Source: Litoditis marina (lineage: Eukaryota > Nematoda > Chromadorea > Rhabditida > Rhabditidae). Taken from it: DNA of 64,000 bases. The position numbers and the translations under genes are program-made. How positions within the stretch are numbered: the stretch's first letter is position 1; each line of letters starts with the position of its first letter. Below, one piece after another: positions 11,206-20,688 of the stretch. Under the pieces are notes generated by a model, which was given only the letters and a program-made list of their open reading frames with translations, was not told the origin of the DNA and did not search any database. The stretch is from assembly GCA_964036275.1 (NCBI GenBank), contig OZ038435.1:18351632-18415631 (forward strand), in the 5' to 3' direction.

Positions 11206-13187
11206 AAACTCACTTTCTCAAAACAATCATCTTCGCTTCAAAAATCAAAGATTATTGTTTTCCAGTCTAGTCCAAATCGTTCTCGAAAATAACTGACAAA
11301 CGTCTCGGCCTTGGGAGGTCGGACCAATTTTCTTCTTGGTTCCCATAATACAATCTCACGAGCACTGCTCGACTTGGGTAGTTTCTTTAATTTTCGAGCA
11401 AGATCTAATTTCTTCCTAATAATTGTCTTCATGATGTCATCAACGTTTGCGATTAGAATTAGTTCGGTGTATCCTATCTGTTCTGTATCAATCATCACTT
11501 GAAGCAGTTGATAGTGTTTCCATCTGAGTCCCATCTTTTTCTTGGTGGTTGAACTTTCCTCTTTGCAACATTTGATAATATTTTCGGTTGTCCAACTCTC
11601 GCAATTGTGGAGAAGAGATCGCATGTAGGCGTCGCATATTGTTTTCTTTGCTTCTATTGACCCTTCTTCATTTTTGAACAAGTTTCTGTTGGCATTGATT
11701 ATTTCGGTAGCTGAATGTTTGTTGTGTCTCAAACACACTCCGACTTTTTGTCTCAAACACTCTCCGACTTTTTCACTTTTGTAGAGAACTTGCGCACCCA
11801 AGTTTTCTGCCAGGTGTTTGCTCTCTATTTTCCCTCCAAATTTGAAATCGAGTATTATGGTTTTTTTCGACAGCAGGCGCACATTGGAATTTTCCAGACA
11901 CTGATATTTTTTTTGTTTTGTGAAAGAAATCAAAACACCATTTTTCAGCTTGTCCAGACTTTCTTCGCAAAAAAATAACACCATGGCGAAAAAACAGATG
12001 AATACTAACTTTCGAGTTTAGAGAAACCACGCCCTTGAGATACAGCGACCGCAGCAATAAATTGAACACAGACCGGGGTAGTGGGATGTGTTCTTTGCGA
12101 TTGTAAATCAATACTGCCATTTCGTAGAAACTTGGTATCTGATCCATCAACAAGTCAAACAGGGCAATATGACTTGAAACCTTCGTTTTTGGATGTAGAT
12201 CGACAATTGCGAATTTAAATCCTTCTTTGAAATTTCCAGCCTTTTGAAGTATGTCGATCACTGAAGTCAGATGCAAAGACAGATCATCTGGATAGTCGGT
12301 TCTCAGTTTCTCCTTCATTGCTTTCCCCATGAGTTTTTGAAAAACTCTCACAAACAGTTCAAAAATGGCCAAACACCATTTGGGAGTAGAAGTTCTTTTG
12401 GTCCGGCTATTTTGCAGAAGTAATTCTGTGAAGAGTGACAATTCTTCAGGAAACTGGAAATCGAGCAAAGTTCGGCGAAAAGCCGAACTCAATGTGTTTT
12501 GATGTTCTTCTTTGTAATATGTGTGAAAATGTTGTCGATTTCTTCTACTTCTGGCTGAAAGATCCGGCCAACTGACGAGGATGTTTTTAACCCAGTACTG
12601 AACATCTAGCAATTCTGCTGATGATTCCAACCTCTCTTCGTCCTCAACATGAAGCAAAAATTTGGCGAAGTGATCTTTAATGACTACCAGCAAGATGGAG
12701 TCGCGTATATCCACACTTGAAGTAGAGGAGAGTGGCAGTTTTTTCTCCGAAAACCGGGAGCGGGCTTTGAGCAAACGGCGATCGGTGAACTTGTGGTGAA
12801 AACTCTTTTGTACTCTTGCATCCACACATATTATTGTTTCATCGAACTTGGTAAGAATAAAATCAATTTGGTTGCGCGGTCTATTGTTTTTGATGTCCTT
12901 CTGCGCCCACGTCCAACGATCTTTATAAATGGTGTTGAATCTTGAGTTCTGAATGCTCAGTAGGTGTTGTTGACACAATTTAAGCAGCGTTCGACCACGA
13001 GAGTTGTATGTTCCATATCCATACGGTCCAGCAATCTCGATCTTCCCAGTTTCGTGTGCCAGCTCAATACTTGTGCAAGCACGGTGACCGATTTGCGCGT
13101 TGAAGTCTCCCGAAACAATTACTCGCACCCCTTTCGATTGTTCCAACAGTTCATTCACTTTTTGAAATGCTGCGGAAGCAATGATAT
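11206..13187 (-). pseudogene. Second copy of the RTE-derived gene, minus strand, 5'-truncated and frameshifted
   Basis: Same architecture as the plus-strand gene at 5865: an endonuclease part with an intact GDFNAQIG (about 13089-13110) and QIDFIL, then RT-like FNLLL and FRHG (11980-11991) in place of FADD, then NCESW and a C-terminal LWEPRR...RPPK block. The last SDH motif reads TDRR, so the catalytic His is absent. The first ~120 residues are missing. The frame shifts once at a seven-base A/T run (11969-11975), just after FRHG, as if one T had been added. A TGA at 11238 precedes a GTGAGT donor at 11201-11206 that matches the donor of the intact gene. Probably a pseudogene, although a single homopolymer error cannot be excluded. 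No downstream coiled-coil exons were found on this strand. Confidence 0.7.
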
Positions 13188-13575
13188 CGGACTCCGTTGG
13201 AAACAAAATCAAGTTCTTCAATCGATGATAAACGCAGAAAATTTGGATTACGAGGCACTTCTTGAAATGGCCGATGTGGAGCATATTTTGAAAACGATTC
13301 TCAGGAAAAAATGGATTCTTGCCCGAAAAATACAAAAACTTCCAAGGAAAAGTATTACTAGGAAGATTGTTTTCTGGGATCCAACATGGCAAGAAAGGCC
13401 AGGCCGACCCGCAAAGACACAAGAAACTCTAAACCTCTTCTTCTGCGAACATTTTGGAGCGAACTGGCAGAAGAAAGGATTAGATGTTGCAAACGAGAAC
13501 GAAATTATCAATACGATAAGTTTTGATTTTTGGCAATATAGACAATTGAGATCAGTCCTCGAACCCGAGGGATGA
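13187..13575 (+). pseudogene. Third RTE-derived copy: C-terminal fragment, plus strand
   Basis: From 13189 (GLRWKQNQ) the plus strand encodes about 110 residues aligning with the C-terminal part of both other copies: EMADVEHILKTILRKKWIL matches EMANVEHIVTAIFRRKYIL of the gene at 5865, and FWDP...RPGRPAK matches LWEP...VRPPK of the minus copy. The homology begins abruptly where the minus-strand copy ends, so the two are head-to-head across about 13185. No endonuclease or RT core precedes it on this strand. It could be the 3' end of exon 1 of a broken gene whose later exons lie at 14014-14985; no clear donor links them. Confidence 0.6.
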
Positions 13576-14013
13576 CATAACAACGCTTAGTGTGAACGTG
13601 CTCGGAAAATTTATAGACTGGACACTGTTCCTATACTTGAATAGATGTTCGTTTCCACACTCACACAAAATTACACAAAACAGGTACTTTGTGAACATTT
13701 TGTAGAATATAACATCAACTTCACTTTTCTCAGTTTTTCAAAACAACACGTTTTGACAAATTCAAGAGATAGGGAAGTAAAAACTGTTTCGAACGTTATT
13801 TTTTCATATGATGTACTCCCTGATACTTCATGGCCTGGCTGACGTCCTATCAATTATTTAAGAGAAGAAAACTGGCATTAAAACAGTCCTGGTATGTAAC
13901 ACCGTTTATTGTGTAGCTCATGATCAGGTGGTAAGATAGAAGACCACAAAAACTTTTTTCTTCATAAAATTGGGCGACCATGATAAATTTTGATAAAAGA
14001 AAGTTGTTTTCAG

Positions 14014-14985
14014 AAAAATGTACGCGCTCAGACCGCTGCCCATAAGACCTCGCCGTATTCAGTATCATTGGAAAAGATCACTGAGCGATATGAACAGTGC
14101 AAAGACATTGAGGCTCAGCTGGTCGAAATGGTGAGATCTTTTTCATCTACTAGGGGTTGTTACAATACACTCCATACACAAATACTTGAACCGAACTTTT
14201 TTCCAATAGAACAAAGTTTCATACTCGAAAAGCTATGTGTAGAACGCTAGAGTATGAAAAAAAAGAGAGAACTGAGACTCGACAAGAACACCTTAAACCA
14301 AATGTTTTCCTAACTCGACCATTCACACTTTTTTGTGTCGTTCCGTCTTCAAGTCAGACAAATATTAAAAATAAATTTATGGCAGCATTTTTTAGCGGTA
14401 TGAAACATGGCAAGCCACTTTTTAGAAAATGTTAGACTGTTCTGTAACTCTGAACTTGAATTCGAAAAACAAAACAAAAAACTCAAGATTGTGAACTCGA
14501 TTCATTCATTTATTCATTTATTCATTTGATGCACTACGAGGTGCGCTGAACAAAAGAAGGACTAGACACAGGATTACTTAAATACAATTTATCAAGGCAA
14601 AAGAACATAGTAAAACACAATAGTCAGGGAAGTGCACGTCTAGAAACACTTCCACAAAATTTGCTAATTACATTTACAAAGCTAGCAGCTACACATTTAT
14701 ACAAAAACATGTTTATGGTCAGTTTTTCAGCCCTAAAGTAACAGTTCGGGATAAACATATGTTTTTGGTGCTCTATTCCGGAGTTTAATGAGAACAACGA
14801 AAGTAAACCCTTTGTTTGTGCCCCATCACTGTTAATTGTTCACATTTCAGGAAAAGGAACAAAGTTTAGCCAAGTGTAGCAAGAAGGAGCTCTCGCTCAG
14901 CTCTCTACTAGAAACGCTGAAACAACTCGGACAGTGCCAGGCTGAAACGGATAAACTGACAATCCCGAGAAAGAAAAATAACTGA
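14014..14985 (+). CDS. Two 3' exons duplicated from the RTE-derived gene (partial gene)
   Basis: Exons 14014-14130 (39 codons) and 14851-14985 (44 codons plus TGA), both phase 0, flanked by TTTTCAG/GTGAGA and TTTCAG. They are paralogous to exons 8907-9029 and 9341-9472 upstream: both first exons end in a C-K-[ND]-I-E-x-[QR] block followed by a final Met at the donor, and both second exons share a SLL-x-[ST]-L core followed by C-x-A. The sequence is polar and coiled-coil-like; its function is unknown. It may be the 3' end of a second gene whose first exon survives only as the fragment at 13187-13575, or extra exons of the upstream gene skipping the inserted copy. AATAAA is at 15205-15210. Confidence 0.5.
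14498..14720 (-). repeat. Possible retrotransposon 3' end with ATTT-ATTC tail
   Basis: On the minus strand this sequence ends in repeated AATGAATAAATGAAT units, like the tail of the CR1-like element at 16221. No coding part is visible. Inference from the tail only. Confidence 0.35.
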
Positions 14986-15001
14986 ACGCCGGTAACGATA
15001 T

Positions 15002-15186
15002 TCTTTGTTTCACTAATCGATGTCCTTCTACAGTAATCCGGCAAATATTCAATAGGCTTTTTCTGATGAACAATTTTTTATTTTGGTTTCAAACTTATGG
15101 AGAAAAAAATACCAATATACCAAACCCTAACCTCGAAGTTTGAGCAGATTACTGTAGAGGGTTGTAAGAAACATTGGTAAACGAAA
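15002..15186. repeat. Inverted-repeat element, ACAGTAATC family, copy 1
   Basis: The left end carries GTTTCACTAATCGATG then TTCTACAGTAATC. The right end carries GATTACTGTAGAGGG then AAACATTGGTAAAC. It matches the better-preserved copy at 32782-33013. Confidence 0.55.
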
Positions 15187-15210
15187 AAAAAACAAAGAAC
15201 ATGGAATAAA

Positions 15211-15660
15211 CCGCTCCTTCTACTCATTTCACTTACACTGACGACGATACTATTCCTTCGAAACCATTTTTTTCTGTCACATCATCTTTGCGCGCTCAAA
15301 CCAGCCCTCAGTCTCCTTCACTTATCAATCCCGGGAAAATGTGACTTTCATAGTATCAGGGAAAACAAGATGTGGCCGTATTTTGTTAGTTTGATGAGCT
15401 CACCCGGAATATACCAGTTTGCTCTAGATTTTTCAGTATGATTTTGAATGGTCATCAATAGTGGGGAAACACGAAGGACCAAATACGGGTGAAGTATCTG
15501 AATCCTAGAAAGTAGTCACCTAGAATTAGACCGTTAACCAATATGGTGAAGACATTATTTTTATCGTATCGTTGGTCTCGCTTTATTGTCATAGAGAAAA
15601 TTGAGGTGTTTTCGTTCTCACAGAGAGTTTCGTATGCAACTCAGGCAACTCCTTGCATAT
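15211..15660. other. Intergenic stretch, nothing recognised
   Basis: AT-rich sequence after the poly(A) signal of the preceding exons. The 106-codon frame at 15543-15863 runs into a repeat and is not supported as a gene. Confidence 0.45.
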
Positions 15661-15675
15661 TAGCAAGCGGCTTTT

Positions 15676-15913
15676 GTAGCGGCCGCGACGAGAGATTGTG
15701 CAGGTTGGAGAGACCCAGATTTCTGCGGCCTCATCGACCTCCAAGTTCTCTAGCTTTCCTAACTGGGAAATCGTTGAAATTTTGCGCCAATCGTTCTTTG
15801 GAAACATTGGCGTCAATTGTTTGCGATAGGCCAGCTACAAAAGCAGCGGATGGATGTCAATGATGCGACCGGACAGTCTGAGACCGTGTGTGTCTGTCGC
15901 ACCTGCTCACTCT
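15676..15913. repeat. Head-to-head pair of a GTGCAGGT hairpin repeat
   Basis: Two diverged units meet in inverted orientation: 15676-15790 (GAGAGATTGTGCAGG...CTGCGGCCTCAT...GCGCCAATCG) and 15797-15913, which is similar on the opposite strand. A third unit is at 22846-22965. Open frames in this region come from the repeat. Confidence 0.55.
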
Positions 15914-16220
15914 CTTGTTTGGGACGATACAAAAGTGGTTGGCAAAATGACTGGAACATGTTCAAAAATTTCTGCCCTGCACAGAAAACACGTTTACTGC
16001 ACATTGTCATTGTTCACACCCGAGGGTAAAAAAGCGCGTCACAGGAAACATAAGTTTTTGAGAAAGTTGACATGAGAAACGAAAAGCGTAGAGTATTAAT
16101 TGGTACGCGACAATAATTCGACTGATATTCGTGCGAACTATATCCATGACATTTTGTAATGCTGGTTTCTTTTTAAAACTTTTTTGCACGTACCTCGCAG
16201 TTTTTATCACAAAACATACT
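15914..16220. other. Short intergenic gap, nothing recognised
   Basis: No coding, RNA or repeat signal I can support between the hairpin repeat and the CR1-like element. Confidence 0.4.
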
Positions 16221-17515
16221 ACCATGAATGAATGAATTTATTACGCAAATGAAGCGTGTGATAAGATAAATTGATGAAATGGAAAACATTGTCGAGATTG
16301 CAAAGACAGTATGGTTCAAACGCGGAAAGATATTACAGCAAGTTGGAGGCAAATTCTACACGGAACCGAAAACATAGGTAATATACAGTACAAGAATGGA
16401 TAATATGGCAATAGTTACATCGTAAACAGTCAGTCAATACAGTACATATGTCACAATATTATGTTATTATTCGTTTTAGCCCAGCAACTGAAAATGGCAA
16501 AGTCTTCTTTTTACTTAGTTTCAAGTATTTTGAGCCTGCTCGCACGGAGAAAAATTGCTGACGCAATTTTGTTTTTGGTATTGGAAAACTCAGTTTTGAG
16601 TTTGATCCTCTAGTTCTGGAGTTTGAAAAAGTATAAAAGTTTGAAGGTTTCAAACCTATCTGACCAGTTAAAATTTTGTGCACCATGACCAGATCAAATC
16701 TATCTCTACGACTGAGGAGAGATGTCAGACCAAGTATTCTATTTCGCACTTCAGATGAAGGTACTTTACAATAAGTATAGCCTCCTTTCCTCATGAACAA
16801 CTTCCTAGTGAAGTCGTTTTGCACAGATTCAAGTGCTTTTACAGCACCTTTATCTGAATTAAACACAGTACATCCACTTTCAACAATAGGACGAACATAA
16901 GTCTTATATAGTTTCACAAGGACGTCTTGTTTTTTAACTTTCAACGATTTGAATAAATTGAAAGTTCTTCTCTTTGCAAGTCTGCTTATTCTCTTACAAT
17001 GATCAGCAAAGTTCAGTGATTCATCAATAATAAATCCTAAATCCCGCATAGTACTGACTTTCTCAACATCAGAGCAAGAAATAACGTAGTTTCTTTTCGG
17101 ATTGTTTTTACCAATATGCATCATTTTCGTTTTTTCTACTGCTAATGGTAACTGCCAGTCTTGTGACCATTCATACATCTTGTTTATAGCAGTCTGGAGA
17201 TGGTCTGTAGTTTGGTCAGGAGGAAAACTCTGATAAACTTTCGTGTCATCCGCGAACACTTTACATCTAACTCTACCACCAATTGACAGCATTTCTGGAA
17301 CTTCGCAGGTGTAAATGCTGAACAGTATTGGGGAAAGAACACCCCCCTGAGGGACTCCACTGGTAATTTTGTGAACTTCTGATTTTGCTCGACCAATAGT
17401 AACTTGAAATGTTCTTTCAGATAAGAAAGATGTAATCCAATTGACAATAGAGGTATGAAACCCTAACGTTTTCAATCTATGCAAAAGTTTCACATGAGAA
17501 ACATGAAAAAACCAT
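16221..17515 (-). mobile_element. 5'-truncated CR1/T1-like non-LTR retrotransposon with RT domain
   Basis: A minus-strand open frame (stop near 16459) encodes the second half of a non-LTR reverse transcriptase. KLLHRLKTLGF and NWITSFLSER lead to motif B GVPQGGVLSPILFS (about 17320-17361), motif C VFADDTKVY (about 17245-17260, catalytic Asp pair present) and the thumb region LGFIIDESLNFADH, then RPIVESGC and a conserved tail. The frame has no stop or shift. The family similarity begins near 17500, within HVSHVKLLH (compare FDKVSHxxLL), so the endonuclease and the first RT motifs are missing: a 5' truncation typical of target-primed insertion. The 3' side ends in an ATTCATTCATTCAT tail at 16221-16237, as CR1-type elements do. 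Recent insertion is likely because the frame is intact. Confidence 0.85.
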
Positions 17516-17763
17516 GGTTTTGTTTGTTTCCTAATGAATGTTTTTTGCAGTGACCCCTGCCATCCATCACACCACTGATCCACACAACATCAAAGATCAC
17601 CCACTTTTCTGCTGATAACTCCGTAATTCGTAAATTTTCTCTCATTTATGTACGCACTAACTGTTTCTCGAAGTAAACTTCATATTATCTGATGTACGGT
17701 GCCTCTGAAACATAAAATTATCATCTGTGATCGAACCGTTCATCATAATTCACACAAGATAAC

Positions 17764-17962
17764 TATACAGTCGTCGCCAACGGAAAGGCGGGAGGATGCT
17801 GTATACCTCACACTCCGCTGTGTACGCACACATGTGTTCTATTCCAAAGTTTGCCTGATATGTGGTCAGATAGCGCAGTGGTTAGCGTCATGCTACGAAT
17901 CTTTTGCTCGCAGGTTCGATTCGCGCGAGAGACAGTAATTCATAAATTTGGCACCCACTATA
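17764..17962 (+). repeat. tRNA-derived SINE-like repeat, copy 3 (full length)
   Basis: The leader is GTCGTCGCCAACGGAAAGGC. The tRNA-like part at about 17864-17935 contains TAGCGCAGTGGTTAGCG and AGGTTCGATTC. The tail ATAAATTTGGCACCCACTAT is shared with the other copies. Confidence 0.7.
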
Positions 17963-18590
17963 TTGTTCCAAGATTGATCTACGTCATTTGAAGGACAAGT
18001 TCACTTATCACTGGCAAGATACAGTTTAGATAAAACTACAGAATGTGTGAATGACAAAGCGTATTGAGATCAAACTACAACAGATATATCACTGGAAATA
18101 CTGCTTGTGGAATGGATTACAGCGTTTGCATTCTGCTACCGCACAAGGTAGATGTTTTGCTTTTCAGGTGAAAGTTCACAAAATCAATCAAAAGTCCTCC
18201 GAAAATCACAACAGAGTAGTGGTATTCAGATACGTACACTGGAATCGCTGTGTTCAAATCTCGCGTGAGATTCCAATTGTAATGTTGTGACTTTGGTGAG
18301 TCAGCGGCTGCAATATTAATGGCATAGCCACTCATTCACTTTTTGCCTATTACACCGCTACTTGACCTGGGCGTGAGCCCCAAGTTTGCGAAAAAAAATC
18401 TTCTTTCGATGACGTTCAAGCTCTTGCATAAAACTTCATTGTTAACTTTTTTACCTCTGCGTATCCAACAACCTATTTCCGATACGGAGTACTTGGATAT
18501 AATCGAACGTTATTAGATTCATCTTGATATTTTCGTTCAATGTCAATCTAGGTTAGTTTTTCCCCCAATATTGTTGGAAAGAGTTTCAGT

Positions 18591-20357
18591 ATGCCTGCAC
18601 CCGGTCATGTCGCTAGAAAGTTCTGTGCGTATCTCGACTATTGTTCCAACAATGGTGAATGCTACAGCCTCGGATGGGACAAAGAGGAATCTTGTTACTG
18701 TTTCGTAGGATTCAAAGGAGACAAATGCCAAATGTGAGTTTCGGTCTTTTGAAGAATGCTTTCCGCCTAGACTAGCGTTTTCGAGATTTTCATCTGGCAC
18801 GGGTAATCGGCCCACTAGGGTGGTCATTCGAGTTACAACGTTTTTGAGTTTGGCTTTAACAACCCACACTCAACCCCCTGAAATTAGCCGTCTAATGCTT
18901 GAATAGTTTTTCAACGAACAAACAAACTTTTGCAAAACATAATGAGTGGATGGGACCATCAAATTCCACAAGCTTTCTGAACACCTCCATCACATCTCCA
19001 TCTCCAGATCTCCATTTGGAGATTATTGTCGATGGGGGTCGACTTTTTCAAAATTAATTTATATGTTTTTTCTCTCCAACAGTTGATACACTTTTAATAC
19101 GATTGTAATGCAGAATATTAATAGACTTGTCATTATTTGGAGTGTTTCTCCTATGGGTGGAAGTGTGACCGCTACTACCATCTCAAGTGTGAATCTGAAC
19201 ACGGACAATGTAGAATGCAACTTTTGGTTCGTCGTTTTCGCAGGTATGTTTTCTTCTCGTTTGTTCTTATTCACGATGAAAAGTCCGATTGGTTAAAATT
19301 TGTATTTGGTTGTCTGCCTGTTTCCATCTTCTAAAATTTCCTGTCCCTATTTTTGATGTAGCCACTTCTACTGAGAACGGTTATTTTATATTGTTCTGCC
19401 GTGTTTTAGTCTGATATCAGAGAAACTGAGTACGTTGCACGGAACATTCATATGATAATAATGTTTATCAGTATAATAATAGACCAATATGAAATCACAA
19501 AATGTAAACTATTCAAACTGACATTTGAGAAAACAAACGAAAAACAGGTACATGAAGAAAGTTGCTAATACCATTTGTTGTTGATGTCAATGGGGCTCAG
19601 TTAGAAGACAGAGATGGAAGAGGTACCCAAGATTGATTGATGTTGAAACGGAAACCATAGCGATCAAAGTACACGTCAGAAACAATTGGGGCTAGATGAG
19701 GGGTCAATTGATAGCACCCTTTGTATTACTCAAACGTGGTGAATATGCGATTCCTAAATTCATACTCAGTAAAACGACATGTAGCATCTGTGAAGTTAAA
19801 TACCGAGTTGTTAACCAAGGTTCGCTCGACCGAATTGGTCACTAGTTGATATTGAGTTGTGAAATCAAAGATTGATGCACAATTGTGCACCAAGTTGCCG
19901 GTAAAAACTCTGATCCTTGATTTTCAACTTGGGTTTGGGTGGTGAACCTTGGTAATAATAATAGAAGTTCATTTGCATAGATACCAACAGAAGTTATGCA
20001 AAAAATACGTATCCCAAAAGGGGTGCGGTTTGAATTTGCAATCAACTTACAAGGGAGCGTTGAATAAAAATAACAAAAACGGTAAACAACTCGGTTTTTT
20101 TCTTCAGAGAGCCTGACCTGACACGTTTGTAACTTGATCCGCTGCCTTCTCATCTTTACATGCAGTTTACGATGTGTATTGAAATCAAATTACAACCCTC
20201 TTCCGTACACATAACACTTTCAGCCGTGGGACTGCTCCTTCTCTGCCTACTGGTGGTTGCAGTTCACCGTCTCCAAACAGTTCTGAGTGCGAAGCAGAAG
20301 TCAGTAGAAAATGATCACGACTCCGCTGTTATTGAAAAACAGACAAATATTGCCTAA
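18591..20357 (+). CDS. EGF-like domain / single-pass membrane protein exons (model incomplete)
   Basis: Exon 18591-18733 starts at an ATG one base after TTTCAG and encodes a full EGF-like module with six cysteines: FC-x5-YC-SNNGEC-x10-CYC-FVGFKGDKC. It ends at a GTGAGT donor in phase 2. Exon 20166-20357, after ATGCAG, encodes a transmembrane segment (LSAVGLLLLCLLVVAV), then a short polar tail ending EKQTNIA and a TAA. A Cys-rich stretch at 19125-19243 (ECFSYGWKC...CESEHGQC) lies between, but no joining keeps this frame with exon 1, so an exon is missing from my model or the gene is decayed. A type I surface protein is inferred. AATAAA follows at 20639-20648. The gene converges on the PTR gene. 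A signal peptide exon was not found upstream. Confidence 0.45.
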
Positions 20358-20434
20358 TTTTTTTAACCAATTCTCCATTTGGAAAACTACATTTTTGATG
20401 TTCGAAAAAAGTTTTCGTTGTCTTTTGCTTCAAC

Positions 20435-20440
20435 TTTATT
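20435..20440 (-). terminator. Poly(A) signal of the PTR gene (minus strand)
   Basis: AATAAA on the minus strand about 250 bp beyond the stop codon at 20689-20691. It overlaps the 3' region of the convergent EGF/TM exons. Confidence 0.45.
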
Positions 20441-20638
20441 ACACCGTTTGGTCATTTCATGCAATTTTTTTGTCCATACTTCAACGACTTGAATCATGTT
20501 GTCTTCAGTATTTTCAAATTCCATATTCGGAAAACATGTCACCTTGTTCAATAATGTTTTAAGTCACGTCATTTATGCACAGCTTTTCAGTCTCTCAAGA
20601 AAACTCATTTCAAAAGTACTGCTGTTTTTGTACAACAT

Positions 20639-20648
20639 AATAAATAAA
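20639..20648 (+). terminator. Poly(A) signals for the EGF/TM exons
   Basis: Two overlapping AATAAA motifs about 280 bp after the TAA at 20355-20357, only 41 bp before the PTR stop codon on the other strand. Confidence 0.4.
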
Positions 20649-20688
20649 AAGATAATAATTTATATACCATACATATGTACACGTTTGT

